From Amycolatopsis circi (GTDB lineage Bacteria; Actinomycetota; Actinomycetes; Mycobacteriales; Pseudonocardiaceae), in assembly GCF_003385235.1 (NCBI RefSeq), contig NZ_PQIA01000033.1, positions 1-64,000 of the forward strand: a DNA stretch of 64,000 nucleotides, written 5' to 3'. The notes under the pieces were generated by a model. That model did no database searches and was not told the DNA's origin. It saw only the letters and a program-made list of their open reading frames with translations. Positions 53,261 to 63,063 of the stretch are shown here, one piece after another (the first letter of the stretch is position 1; each line of letters starts with the position of its first letter). The translations under genes were made by a program, and so were the position numbers.

Positions 53261-53287
53261 GCCTGAATACTACATGCTGGCATGAAT
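53255..53287. promoter_or_regulatory. Inverted repeat over the DUF2165 start
   Basis: ATTCATGCC (53255-53263) and GGCATGAAT (53279-53287) form perfect 9-bp arms spaced by 15 nt, overlapping the start codon. It is probably an operator; the mRNA may have a very short leader. Confidence 0.4.
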
Positions 53288-53372
53288 GTTGTGGAGAGCC
53301 GAAGTGAATGAAATGTCCGGCAGTGACACCCGGCTCAGTCCGGTTGAGTGCTGCGGCCAGCGGGCGGAAAAA

Positions 53373-56300
53373 TTACCGGCAAGGTGTATCATAAGCGATC
53401 TGCGGGATATGCAGTTGTGCTTGCTTATCAGTTAGCACGTTGTTGGTTGACGCACATATTCGTTGGATGGCCTGCTCCTCGTCGAGGTTCCAGATTCGGA
53501 CTGTGCCGTCTTCTCCTCCGGTTGCCAGGATTTTCCCGCGCAGATCGACGGGGTAAAAGGAACTTAGATGGACGACGTCTGCGTCTGTGCCTATGGGTTG
53601 ACCTATGGGCGTTGCGTACGTCCCTGAGACGGCCCATAGGTGGAATGTTCGATCAGTACTGCCGGTCGCAAGCATCCTGCCGTCGGGGCTGAACGCGATG
53701 GAGTTCACGGCCTCGGTGTACCCGACGAGAGGTTGGCCCAGCGGAGTCGGGTTCGACGGATCATCGATGTTCCACAGCCTGAGGGTTTGATCGTCGCTGC
53801 CCGTGGCGAGGATGTGGCCGTTCGGGCTGAACGCCACGGACAGCACTGGCTTTGTGTGCCCGGCGAGAGGGAGTCCGAGGCGTGCCGCATGTGCGGGGTC
53901 GGCGATGTTCCAGAGTTGCAGGGTGCTGTCATCCTTGCTGATGGCGAGGATGCGACTGTCGGGACTGAATGCCGCTGGCATCCCGCTCGAGGGTTTGCCG
54001 GGAATGGGCTGGCCCATTCGCACGGGGTCCGCCGGGTTGCGGACATCCCAGAGTTGCAGGGTTCGATCGTCGTTGGCTGTGGCAAGAAGATGGCCGTTCG
54101 GGCTGAACAGAACGGGGCTGCCATATCTTGTTTTCAGCCGGAGGGGATGTCCGATCGGAGTCGGGCTCGCCGGGGCGGCAACATCCCAGAGTTGAATTGT
54201 GCCGTCGTCGTTGGCGGTGGCGAGGATGCGACTGTCGGGACTGAACGCGACCGAGCTGACGGGCCCGCTGTGTCCCGTCTTCGAGAGCCAAAGAGGACGC
54301 GGATGTGCTATATCGGTGACATTCCAGAGCTGGCTGGCGTTGTCTTCGGAACCAGTTGCCAGGAGCTGCCCGTTCGGACTGAAAGCCAAGGATGTGATGG
54401 CTGACTTGTGCCCAAGCAAGATGAGATCGGGTATCGACCACAGCCGTGCTATGCCATCCCCGCTGCCGACCGCGAGTGTACGTCCGTCTGGGCTGAACAT
54501 GGCTGAGAACACGTTGCCGTTGCTGGCCGACAGCGGCTTGCCCAGGGGCACCGCACGGGACGGGTTGGAAAGGTTCCAGAGCCGCGCGGTGCTGTCACCT
54601 CCTGACACGAGCATGCGACCGTCCCGGCTGAACGCGACCTGCCAGACCTCCCCGACGTGCCCAAGGAGAGGCTTGCCGAGAACGACCGGACCTCCGGGCG
54701 CGGCGAGGTCCCAGATGCGCACGGTCTTGTCTTCGCTCCCGCTGGCCAGAGCGTGCCCGTCGGGGCTGAAAGCCACCGAATGCACGATGCCGGAATGACC
54801 GAGGAGCGGCTGGCCTCGCGGCGATGGCCGGGCGGGGTCGGAGATGTCCCACAGCCGGACCGTATGGTCGTTGCCGCCGGAAGCGAGGGTGCGTCCGTCC
54901 GGGCTGAACGCCACGGTCCGCACAAGTCCGGCATGGCCGGCGAGCGGGCTCCCGAGCGAGACCGGGTGTTCGCGGTCGGCGATGTTCCAGAGTCTTACCG
55001 CGCGGTCACTGGCAGCGGTGGCCAGCGTGCGTCCGTCCGGACTGACTGTGGCGGTGTAAATGGTGCCACCGCCGCCGTTTGTTGGGGGGCCCAGCGCACG
55101 TGGGTGGGCGGGATCGGCCACGTCCCACAGTCGGAACGTGTGGTCGTCGCCGGCTGTGACCAGTGTGCGGCCGTCCGGCGTGAAGACCGCCGAAGCGACC
55201 CAGCTGCCGAATCCGGTCAAGGGGACCCCGAGCTGGCGTGGTCGTCCGCGGTCACGCATGTCCCAGAGCCGGACTGTACGGTCGGCGCTGGCGGTAGCCA
55301 GGACATTTCCGTCGGGACTGAAGCCGGTCCAGTACACAGCGCCGTTGTGGCCGGTCAGCGGTGTGGCCAGCGGGCTCTGCTGGGTGGAGAGCAGCCTGGT
55401 CAGCACATTCTGATCGTCTGGACGCAACTGGTGCGCGACGAGATCGAGCTGGGCCGCCAGCGAGGGATCGGACGCCTGCAGCCGGTCGGCTTCGGAGACG
55501 ACCTGCAGGAACTGGGCTTCGTCGCGTTGCCGAATGGCTACCACTGCCGTTGATGCCGCGACAAGGGCGAAGACGACCACAGCAGCCATGGTGGCGCGCC
55601 GGGCCCAGCTGTTTCGGCGGTGTTGTCGTGAAGATGCCGCCAGGAATTCCTGGGCAGTGATCGTTACGTCAGCGGGGCCAGCTGTCTTCATCCACTGCGC
55701 AGCCGTCTCCAGGCGCGCACCTCGATAGAGCAAGGACGCGTCGCGTTCCTGGCTGTCCCAGGACGTCGAGTCCTCTTCAAGTCGTTGACGCAGGAGGTTT
55801 CCCGCCCGGTCCTGATCGAGCCAGCTTCGCAGCCGAGGCCAGGCTTGAAGCAGGGCTTCGTGCGTGATTTCGACCGATCGTTCGTCGAGCGTGACCAGCC
55901 GGGCTGCGGTCAGCATTTCCAGAGCCTTCTCCGCGGACGCGGGATCCTCGGCCTGGTCGACTAATTGCTGCCGGGTCGATCGCCTCCGCGTGTCGCGCAT
56001 GTCCTCGTTGACTCGCACAAGTCGCAGGAGAATGGCGCGTGCGGCTGTTCGCCCTGGCTGATCCAGGTCGGCCCACACCCGTTCCGCGGTCGCCGCTACC
56101 GCACCCCGGATTCCGCGGGCTGCCTGGTACGCCTCGATCGTGAGCCTGCCAGGCTGGCGATGCTGCCAGGTCGCCAGCAACGCGTGCGACAGCAGGGGCA
56201 GAACTCCGGCGTCGTGGAGGCTTTCCGCCCAACCGGTGTGAGTGCGCACCGCACCAGCACTGACGTCGCGGACGATCAATTCGACGAGCCCTGGTTCCAG

Positions 56301-57458
56301 CTGCAGCCCCGCCGACTTCGCGGGGCCGGTGATGGCCTCGCGCAGCTCGCCGGTGGTCATAGGGCCGAGAACCTGCAGGTCGTTGCTCTGCGAGGCGGCC
56401 GTGAGTTCCGGGTATTCGAGGCAATGAACGAAAAAATCAGCTCGCAACCCGAGCAACACGACAGCAGGTCGCCCAGTGTCGGCTGAAGTGACAGTGCTGA
56501 TGGCGTGAAGGGTGCGAACGAACAACCTTCGCTGGACCTCGTCCGTGCACAGGGTGAAGGTTTCCTCGAATTGGTCGACGACCAGCACAAGCTGAGTCAT
56601 CGACCGCGCTTGGCGGTCGAGGTGCTCGGCGACGGCGACCTGAACCGCTGCCAGGAAATCTTCCTCGGTGCCATCAGCATCCTCTTGCCCCATGGCCGTG
56701 TCTTCGCCTGACCAAGCTCCAGCTTCTGTGCTGCGCCAATCAGACAAAAGCTTGACGGCATTCTCAAGCTCCGGCACACGTGCCATGAGTTCGCGGATCG
56801 GATTGTCCCGCGGAGTCATCGTGACGGCCGTCCAGTTGCCGCTCGATGCGCCGGCCGAAGGCGCCTCTTCCAGCCTCGGGAGCAGACCGGCGGCGATCAG
56901 CGACGACTTCCCGGCGCCTGACGCCCCGACCAGCATGACCATCCCGGCGCCTGCTTTGTTCGCCAACCTGGCGACAAGAGCGTCCGTGCCGCGACGGCGT
57001 CCGAAGAAAGAGCCAGCGTCCTCTTGCCTGAACGACGCCAGGCCCCGGTAAGGGCACGCACCCGAGTCTGTGGATCCGGGCTGCCCGGCAGTTCTGCTGT
57101 CAGGGCTGTCACCGGCCGCGGAAGTGCCGGGAATCGGGCTGTCGAGAGCCAGCTTCCACAGTTCTCGCCAGGCAACCAGGTCGTACAGCTCGGGCACGAT
57201 CGGGGTGGGACGTATCTGGCGTGCCTGTCCGATCAGGATCTCCAGAACGACAGCCAGCGAGGCGAAGCGGGCAGGAACGTTCCGTCCACGTCGCCAGTCG
57301 CTTACCCGCTGCGCCGAAACTCTGACGGGACGACCCCGTTCATCGACCCGGCGCGCTCGCAGAACTGATTCGGTTACCCGCTTCAGCGGCGGATCGCCCG
57401 CTTCGGCGTAGAGCAGCGCGAAGCGCTCCGCGAACAGCCCACGCGGCTCAAAGCCCAC
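53373..57458 (-). CDS. STAND NTPase with N-terminal helix-turn-helix, one membrane segment and 14 WD40 repeats
   Basis: This ~1361-residue multidomain signalling protein has four visible parts. Residues ~10-75 form a helix-turn-helix-like domain (RVSAQRVSDWRRGRNVP). An nSTAND-type NTPase follows, with YRGLASFRQEDAGSFFGR, Walker A GASGAGKSS (about 178-186) and Walker B LVLVVDQFEETF. One hydrophobic segment sits at about 622-642 (TMAAVVVFALVAASTAVVAI). From about 706 to the end there are 14 WD40 repeats (FSPDGRTLASGGNDHTVRLW type), enough for two seven-bladed propellers. I chose GTG at 57458, which has GGGGAGGG upstream; a TTG at 57497 has none. The propellers probably sense a ligand and trigger the NTPase. 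Role unknown; regulation or defence are both possible. Confidence 0.88.
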   Translation of the reverse strand: MGFEPRGLFAERFALLYAEAGDPPLKRVTESVLRARRVDERGRPVRVSAQRVSDWRRGRNVPARFASLAVVLEILIGQARQIRPTPIVPELYDLVAWRELWKLALDSPIPGTSAAGDSPDSRTAGQPGSTDSGACPYRGLASFRQEDAGSFFGRRRGTDALVARLANKAGAGMVMLVGASGAGKSSLIAAGLLPRLEEAPSAGASSGNWTAVTMTPRDNPIRELMARVPELENAVKLLSDWRSTEAGAWSGEDTAMGQEDADGTEEDFLAAVQVAVAEHLDRQARSMTQLVLVVDQFEETFTLCTDEVQRRLFVRTLHAISTVTSADTGRPAVVLLGLRADFFVHCLEYPELTAASQSNDLQVLGPMTTGELREAITGPAKSAGLQLEPGLVELIVRDVSAGAVRTHTGWAESLHDAGVLPLLSHALLATWQHRQPGRLTIEAYQAARGIRGAVAATAERVWADLDQPGRTAARAILLRLVRVNEDMRDTRRRSTRQQLVDQAEDPASAEKALEMLTAARLVTLDERSVEITHEALLQAWPRLRSWLDQDRAGNLLRQRLEEDSTSWDSQERDASLLYRGARLETAAQWMKTAGPADVTITAQEFLAASSRQHRRNSWARRATMAAVVVFALVAASTAVVAIRQRDEAQFLQVVSEADRLQASDPSLAAQLDLVAHQLRPDDQNVLTRLLSTQQSPLATPLTGHNGAVYWTGFSPDGNVLATASADRTVRLWDMRDRGRPRQLGVPLTGFGSWVASAVFTPDGRTLVTAGDDHTFRLWDVADPAHPRALGPPTNGGGGTIYTATVSPDGRTLATAASDRAVRLWNIADREHPVSLGSPLAGHAGLVRTVAFSPDGRTLASGGNDHTVRLWDISDPARPSPRGQPLLGHSGIVHSVAFSPDGHALASGSEDKTVRIWDLAAPGGPVVLGKPLLGHVGEVWQVAFSRDGRMLVSGGDSTARLWNLSNPSRAVPLGKPLSASNGNVFSAMFSPDGRTLAVGSGDGIARLWSIPDLILLGHKSAITSLAFSPNGQLLATGSEDNASQLWNVTDIAHPRPLWLSKTGHSGPVSSVAFSPDSRILATANDDGTIQLWDVAAPASPTPIGHPLRLKTRYGSPVLFSPNGHLLATANDDRTLQLWDVRNPADPVRMGQPIPGKPSSGMPAAFSPDSRILAISKDDSTLQLWNIADPAHAARLGLPLAGHTKPVLSVAFSPNGHILATGSDDQTLRLWNIDDPSNPTPLGQPLVGYTEAVNSIAFSPDGRMLATGSTDRTFHLWAVSGTYATPIGQPIGTDADVVHLSSFYPVDLRGKILATGGEDGTVRIWNLDEEQAIQRICASTNNVLTDKQAQLHIPQIAYDTPCR

Positions 57459-58726
57459 CTCATCGCCCTCCCCAAGCTGATGTCGCCGCTGCGGCAAGAG
57501 GTGTGCCGTGAGTAGTTATGCGGCTACCCCTGCGAGGCGGAGATCCATACTCGTCACCGTGGCCCGAGAATGCAAGGTGATCCCTGACGGGCTGGTCGTT
57601 ACGTATGTGGACCAGACATTCGAAGCGGGTTGGCCCTGAACGTCGTGTACGCGTGGCCTCGGCCTCTTCTGGTTCTGCCGGTCGAGCGTCGGCTGATGTG
57701 AGTTGCCGAGGAGTCCGGTGGCATGTGCGGCGAGGTGGTGAGGAAGGGCCTGATCGCGCAACCGCTGGGGACCGTTGAGGCCTCTGTGAACGTTCGACTG
57801 TCCGGACCGGAAAACCTGATTTGGCCTCTGACCTTGGTGTTATGGAGAGTGAGCGGACCTGGAAGATCCACTGAGCATCCAGCGGCAGCAGACTGGATCG
57901 GGAGACCGCGGCAGCGACGTCGAGCCCGCACCATGCGGTGGGCTTTCGTCAGCTCGTCCGGGCGCCGGGTTCGACGTTGCACGACCTGTCGAGGGGGCAG
58001 TTCGTGCAACGTCGAGGTGACACGAGAGGGGAGCGATCTGATAGCAGACAACAGCCGGGTCGGTCGTCCAGGAGGAGCGCGGGTTCGCAAAGCCGATGTC
58101 GTCGGGCAGCCTCCCTCGGACTGGGCTTCTCCGGCTACGGCCACTTCACGCTGAAGGCGGCCCGGCCCGTTTTGGTCATATCGACTGTGGACACGCAATC
58201 GTGAGGTCAGCAGCCGAGGTTCTATGCACCCGGATCCGGCTCGACGGTGATCTGCGTAGTGGTTCGCCAGCAGGCTTGTGCGGGCCGAAGTCGCAGCACC
58301 AGGCGTGGGGGCGGTTGCCTGCTCGGCTCAAGGATCTGCCGTGAACAACAGCGGGATGGCGAGAAGTCCGAGGTGCGGTGTCCCTGCCGGTGGCCCGGCT
58401 GATGATGTGGCTTCGCTCGGCCGGGCTGATCTCGCCAGGCACCCGTGCCGTCGCGGACGGCGCGGGATCGCCAGATCGTATTCGCGAGAGTCGACCCCAG
58501 CGGCTCCATGATCTGGCGAGGAAGAGGTGACGGGGCGCGACGGGTGTCCTTCGCCGGTGCCCGCGCAGCCCCGCCACCTCGCCTTGACTTTCGCGTCCCA
58601 GCCTGTCCGCACAACCACGCTGGGATCGGTGGTGATTTGGCGCAGAGTTGCCCGACTTACGTTGTGGGCTCGGGAAGTCGTCGCCGCTGGGGCTTATGTG
58701 TGCGGCTTTGCTGAGGTGCTGCCGGG
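57459..58726. other. Long stretch without a recognisable gene
   Basis: Open frames on both strands lack ribosome sites, sensible starts and family features. It lies between the STAND gene and a transposase relic and looks like decayed DNA. Confidence 0.5.
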
Positions 58727-59431
58727 GTGCTCGTTCTCCGGCATCAGAACGCGGTGCTGCGCCGACGGATCAACGGTCCGGCCCACAGACCGGTTCTGGC
58801 TGGCTGTGTTGTCGTCGCTGTTCCCGCGCCACCGCTGGCGCAGCGTCTTCCTGGTCACCCCGGGGACGCTGCTGAACTGGCACCGGAGGCTGATCGCCAG
58901 GAATCGGGACTGCAATGCTCGACGCCGACGCATCGGGCCAGTTGGGGCATCGGGTCACGCCTTCCGCGGCCGGGGGAATTTCGCATGCGGCGGGCGTCGA
59001 CCCGGATCAGTGCCGCACCGGTCCGAGCTGGAGTGAGTTCCTCATCGCCCAGGCGGATCATCGCCGCGGATTTCTTCCACAGGGACACGATCACCGGCAG
59101 ATGGGTGTATGCACTGGCGTTCCTCGAACATCGCACCCGCAAGCTCTGCGCGCCGCGGACTCCGTGGATGAATGCTCACTGCGAAAGAGCGATCGGGACC
59201 CTTCGCCGCCAGGTCCTCGACCACATCCCGGTCAGGAACGAGGCCCACGCCGGACGGGCCTTCACCGAGTACCAGGAGCCCTACAACAGGCATCGACCAC
59301 ACCAGTCCCGAAGCCAGCGACCACCCGCGGTCCAGGATCACCCCGGTGCCGTCCAAGACCCCGAAGGCCCTGAACTCGTGCGGACCTCGGTCCTCGCAGG
59401 ATCCATCAACGAGTACGGCCACCCCGCCTGA
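58727..59431 (+). mobile_element. Degenerate integrase-core transposase (IS3/IS481-like) remnant
   Basis: Plus-strand pieces match integrase-core transposases: MLVLRHQNAVLRRRINGP at the start, RIIAADFFHRDTITGRWVYA around the first catalytic Asp, MNAHCERAIGTLRRQVLDHI near the catalytic Glu and EYQEPYNRHRPHQSRSQ at the end. The stretch between the first Asp and the NAHCER segment is deleted, as is part of the N-terminal half (frame shifts), so it cannot be active. Terminal inverted repeats were not found. Confidence 0.75.
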
Positions 59432-59466
59432 GCCGCAGCGACGACTTCTCCAGCCCCACCCGGCGA

Positions 59467-60009
59467 TCATCCCGCGGCGGTCGGCGCGAAGCCTCGGGCT
59501 CGCGTTCTCGCGCGGCAGGCTGCGGTCGCGGTGGGAATGGATGCTGGTGGCCGGGTCCTACCTGGTGATGTTCGCGCTGGGGTCCAGCCGAGCACCTGCG
59601 TGGCTTCGCTCCCGGGTCCGTCCAGACGGCGGGCGCCGCCGGTAGTCAGGTCCGCCACGATCAGCTGGTGGGCGTTGCTGTCCGCGTACGCCGCGGCGAG
59701 CGCGCCTGGCGTCGGTGACGGGACGAAGGGGGTGCCGCCGGCGGGTTCGCGGATGCCGCTGTCGCCGCCCAGCGCGATCGGCAGCGTCCGGGAGCTGCGT
59801 TGCTGCCCGGTGACCGGGTCGGACAGTGTGACGGTGTGGTCGTAGCTGTCCTCGTCGCCGGTGTGCGAGACGACCACGAGCGCGCAGGTTCCTGGCTGGA
59901 AGAACCACGCGTTGTCGCCGGGGCCCAGCGGCACTTCGGTGGTGCGCGACAGGTCGGAGGCGAGAAAGGCGAGGGTGCCCAGCAGAACGGCGGTTCGGCG
60001 GCATGACAT
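59467..60009 (-). pseudogene. Truncated secreted protein of unknown family
   Basis: The minus strand starts MSCRRTAVLLGTLAFLASDL, a signal-peptide-like N-terminus, and continues as a plausible extracellular beta-rich domain (WFFQPGTCALVVVSHTGDED, LSDPVTGQQRSSRTLPIALG, AYADSNAHQLIVADLTTGGA). After VLGWTPA the sequence becomes Arg/Pro/Ala-rich, the sign of reading off the real frame, and it ends beside the transposase relic. It is probably the front part of a gene cut by rearrangement. Confidence 0.45.
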
Positions 60010-60347
60010 GAAACGATCATCGAGGGATCCGGCGCGGTTCAGGAACAGCGGAAATGCCGACGGGCTGCGGAGTTGTTCTTCGGCAGCGCCGTGAAGGAGA
60101 AGTCTTGCTTGCGCCGCTTATAACGAGGTTCACCCACGGAGGGCCGGCTCGGGCCAGTCGACGGTCGTAAGGTGACTGGGCGGAGTAGCTGCGAAAGCTG
60201 CACATCAAAGATGTAAAAGGGCGGGCATGGGTGACCTCTCTGGCGTCAAGAATCATGATTTGCTGATTCGGCAAAGTTCTTTGCGGGCCGTGTGAACCTG
60301 GTCGATCCTGCATTGACAGGCAAGACCGGTACGACGGAAGGCGGGCC
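60010..60347. other. Divergent intergenic region
   Basis: No gene is seen. It separates the truncated secreted-protein gene from the DUF3224-like gene and presumably holds their promoters, but I find no convincing -35/-10 pair. Confidence 0.4.
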
Positions 60348-60824
60348 ATGACCGATCAGGCTCCCACGGCGCGCGGCGAGCGCATCAGCATGGAGGGTGC
60401 GGCCACTCTGCTGACCGTGACGAAGACGACGGGCATCGGCGCCATGACGGGGGCGGTGAACGGTGCCGCGTATGGCGAATCCACGAGCGAACAAACGGAG
60501 TTGGCGGACGGACGCCTTACGTACACCATGTTTCATCAGTTCCTGGATCACGACGGATCAAGGCTGCATACGATCGACCGGGCCGTCCTGGGTCCAGGTG
60601 CCGATGGCGAATCGTCGACGTTGGAAGTGGAGTACACGGTTGTTGAGGCGACGGGCCGGTTCGAAGGCTGCAGCGGAACGTTCCGCAGCCGCGGCTGGCT
60701 GAAGACGCCGCCTGACGATGGCGCGTCGGCTCAGCAGAGTGTCGGCGCCGTGCGGTTCGAGGGGGAAATCCGCCGTGGGCGACCTGCCCGTCAGCAGGCT
60801 AAAAGGGACTTTCTGGCACCGTGA
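60348..60824 (+). CDS. DUF3224-like small beta-barrel protein
   Basis: This 158-residue protein has the features of DUF3224/AOC-barrel-like proteins: an N-terminal strand set up to ATLLTVTKTTGIGAMTG, then YTMFHQFLDHDGSRLHTIDR, VVEATGRFEGCSGTFRSRGW. Some are found with stress or secondary-metabolism genes; the biochemical role is unknown. ATG preceded by GGAAGGCG. It is isolated between mobile-element scraps. Confidence 0.7.
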   Translation: MTDQAPTARGERISMEGAATLLTVTKTTGIGAMTGAVNGAAYGESTSEQTELADGRLTYTMFHQFLDHDGSRLHTIDRAVLGPGADGESSTLEVEYTVVEATGRFEGCSGTFRSRGWLKTPPDDGASAQQSVGAVRFEGEIRRGRPARQQAKRDFLAP

Positions 60825-60884
60825 AGGGCGCGATGCGCGTTGAGCGATGCAGGCGGAAGCGGTAGGTACATTGTACTCACCGCC

Positions 60885-60995
60885 AGATCCGAACTCGCCG
60901 ACCGCATGCTGATCCTGAGCGAGCGGCATCTGCGCGCCGTGCTTGCCGAGTACGTCCGGCACTGCAACGGTCGACGGCCGCACCGGTCCCGGTAG
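60885..60995 (+). pseudogene. Transposase C-terminal fragment
   Basis: The frame ending at TAG 60993-60995 reads SELADRMLILSERHLRAVLA and EYVRHCNGRRPHRSR, the C-terminal end of IS481/IS3-type integrase-core transposases. Only ~36 residues remain. It is a second, separate insertion-sequence relic. Confidence 0.7.
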
Positions 60996-61110
60996 CCAGT
61001 GAACGCCAGGCGTCCGCGGTTCGGCCGGACCGGGCGTCAGAATCGCTCAGCCCCAGTGGACTTCGGATCCAAACGCCTCGGAAATAGCCCGTGCAGCGGA
61101 GCGAATAGCC

Positions 61111-61124
61111 AGGTGAATTCACCT
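61111..61124. promoter_or_regulatory. Perfect 14-bp palindrome
   Basis: AGGTGAATTCACCT is its own reverse complement. It lies in lower-GC DNA between a transposase relic and the kamA terminator, with no gene start close by. Its meaning is unclear; it could be an orphan operator. Confidence 0.3.
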
Positions 61125-61388
61125 TCGACCATCCATGCAAGCATTTCGGAAGCTATTGCGTCCGAGTTGGGCTTAAAATAGTAGATCCCTTGCTATCTGG
61201 GTTGCAAGAAATAGTCCCGCGGACCGGCCGGATGGGAGTCTTGCATGAGTGTCCACTGTGGAGTATCTGGGCCATTCGCCGATCAGATCGCGGACGTTTT
61301 GAGTGTGTCCTCGCGGCCGGGCAGGGGCTCGCACGACCGGGCAGGTCGGATTGTTTCGCCGTAACGACGGTGCCGTCGCGGCACTTTG

Positions 61389-61431
61389 ACTGGTGCCTGA
61401 CCAGCAGCATCTTCGCTGGCCAGGCACCAGT
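61389..61431. terminator. Hairpin terminator beyond kamA
   Basis: 17-bp arms (61389-61405 and 61415-61431) with one mismatch and a 9-nt loop lie ~120 nt past the kamA stop; a TTTT follows on the plus strand. It would stop leftward kamA transcripts or rightward read-through. Confidence 0.6.
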
Positions 61432-61550
61432 TTTCGGTCTTCTTCCCTGCACGGTTCGCCCATGGCCAGGCGCGGATCCGTGACGGTTAGCCGCGGCTTG
61501 CAGGTCTGTCGCCCAGTCGCGGGCAAGCGCCCGGGATCATGTGCTCGGGG

Positions 61551-62942
61551 TCAGTGGTTCTTCTGGTCGGCCCACCACTTCTGCCCGGCCTCAGGCAGCG
61601 TCTGGATCGGGTCGTAGTACGGGTACTTCCGCTGCAACGCCTCCGGGTCCTCGTGCTCGATCCCGGTCCGGTAGTTCTTGGTCCAGTACGAAATCCCCAG
61701 ATCACGGTCGTACTCCGCCAACTGGTGCACCCACCGCTTCCCCACATAGGGAACGTCGCACACGATCCGCGGCGTAGCATACCCCGGCAAATACCCCATG
61801 ATCGAATGCTGCAATTCCTGCGCCTCGTGCACAGAAACCCGCCAGTGCTCCGCATTGGGAATCATGTCGCACATGTAAAAGTAGTAAGGCAGAATATTAG
61901 CCTCACCCTGCAAAGCGAAACAAAGATCCAACAGCGCAGCCGGAGTAGCATTAACCCCGCGCATCAGCACGCCCTGGTTCCGCACGTCCCGCACCCCGAC
62001 CTGCAACGCCGTCCGCGCCGCTTCCGCGACCAGTGGGGTCACCGACTGCGCGTGGTTCACGTGCGTGTGAATAGCCAGGTTCACCCCGCGCGCCTGGGCT
62101 GTCAGGGCGACTCGCTGCAGGCCCTCGGTCACCTTCGGCTGCAGCCAGTGCTGCGGCAGCGCCGCGAGCGCCTTCGTGGCGAGGCGGATGTCTCGCACGG
62201 TCTCGATGTCCATCAGCCGCATCAGGAAGGACTCCAGTTGCGGCCACGGCACGTTGGCCACGTCGCCGCCGGAGACCACTACGTCGCGGACGCCGGGGGT
62301 GCGCTTGAGGTAGTCGATCATCGCGTCCTGCCGGTCGACCGGCTTGAGCGCGAGCTTGTGCTTCTCGACCTGTTCGGTCGAGTTGCCGACGAGGTCCATC
62401 CGGGTGCAGTGCCCGCAGTACTGCGGGCAGGTCGAGATCATCTCGGCCAGCACCTTCGTGGGATAGCGGTGGGTGAGCCCCTCGACCACCCACATCTCGG
62501 CCTCGTGCAGCGAGTCGCGTTCGGCGTGCGGGTGGCTCGGCCACCGCTCGTCCCGGTCGCTGCGCACGGGGAGCATGTAGCGGCGGATCGGGTCGGCGTA
62601 GAACGCCTCGGTCACCTTCGCCGGGTCGGTGCCCGCGTGCGGGGCCATCGTGTTGATCATCTGCGGCGGCAGCAGCATCGACATCGTGGCCATCTCGCGC
62701 TGGTCGGCGAGCAGGTCCTCGTAGAACCGGTCCTCGAGCAGATCGCCCATCAGGGCGCGCAGCTGCTTGGCGTTGCGCACGCAGTGCACGCGCTGCCACT
62801 GGGCGTCCCGCCACTCTGCTTCGGTGACGTCGCGCCAGCCGGGGAAGCGGCGCCAGTCGGGTTCCACCAGCTCGGCGCGGGCGTACTCGTACGGCTGGTC
62901 GAAGGCGGCGGCAGTCGGCACAGGTTCCTGGATCGCAGTCAT
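61551..62942 (-). CDS. kamA: Lysine 2,3-aminomutase family radical SAM enzyme
   Basis: This 463-residue radical SAM/PLP enzyme has the cluster motif CPQYCGHC (Cys172, Cys176, Cys179), a SAM-binding region VVVSGGDVANVPW, then THVNHAQSVTPLV and CDMIPNAEHWRVSVHEAQEL and the C-terminal DVPYVGKRWVHQL region with a candidate PLP lysine. KamA-type enzymes move an amino group from C2 to C3, giving beta-lysine or beta-glutamate-type products. The actual substrate could be Lys, Arg or Glu. ATG follows TTGGAG. It is divergent from the amidohydrolase. A broken copy of its 3' end lies at 22601-22806. Confidence 0.9.
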   Translation of the reverse strand: MTAIQEPVPTAAAFDQPYEYARAELVEPDWRRFPGWRDVTEAEWRDAQWQRVHCVRNAKQLRALMGDLLEDRFYEDLLADQREMATMSMLLPPQMINTMAPHAGTDPAKVTEAFYADPIRRYMLPVRSDRDERWPSHPHAERDSLHEAEMWVVEGLTHRYPTKVLAEMISTCPQYCGHCTRMDLVGNSTEQVEKHKLALKPVDRQDAMIDYLKRTPGVRDVVVSGGDVANVPWPQLESFLMRLMDIETVRDIRLATKALAALPQHWLQPKVTEGLQRVALTAQARGVNLAIHTHVNHAQSVTPLVAEAARTALQVGVRDVRNQGVLMRGVNATPAALLDLCFALQGEANILPYYFYMCDMIPNAEHWRVSVHEAQELQHSIMGYLPGYATPRIVCDVPYVGKRWVHQLAEYDRDLGISYWTKNYRTGIEHEDPEALQRKYPYYDPIQTLPEAGQKWWADQKNH

Positions 62943-63063
62943 CTGTACTCCAAGTCGTCGGGAACGCGTGAAAATATCCTGCCATAACGTTAGTCGACCG
63001 TAAATCTTGCTGCACGATGACCCGGTCTGCCCTGCTCGGAAGACCAGGCGGGAGACTCGGCGG

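Noticed and set aside
57723..58154. 143-codon plus-strand frame downstream of the STAND gene
   Set aside because: No ribosome site, no family features and a composition like the antisense frame; probably chance.
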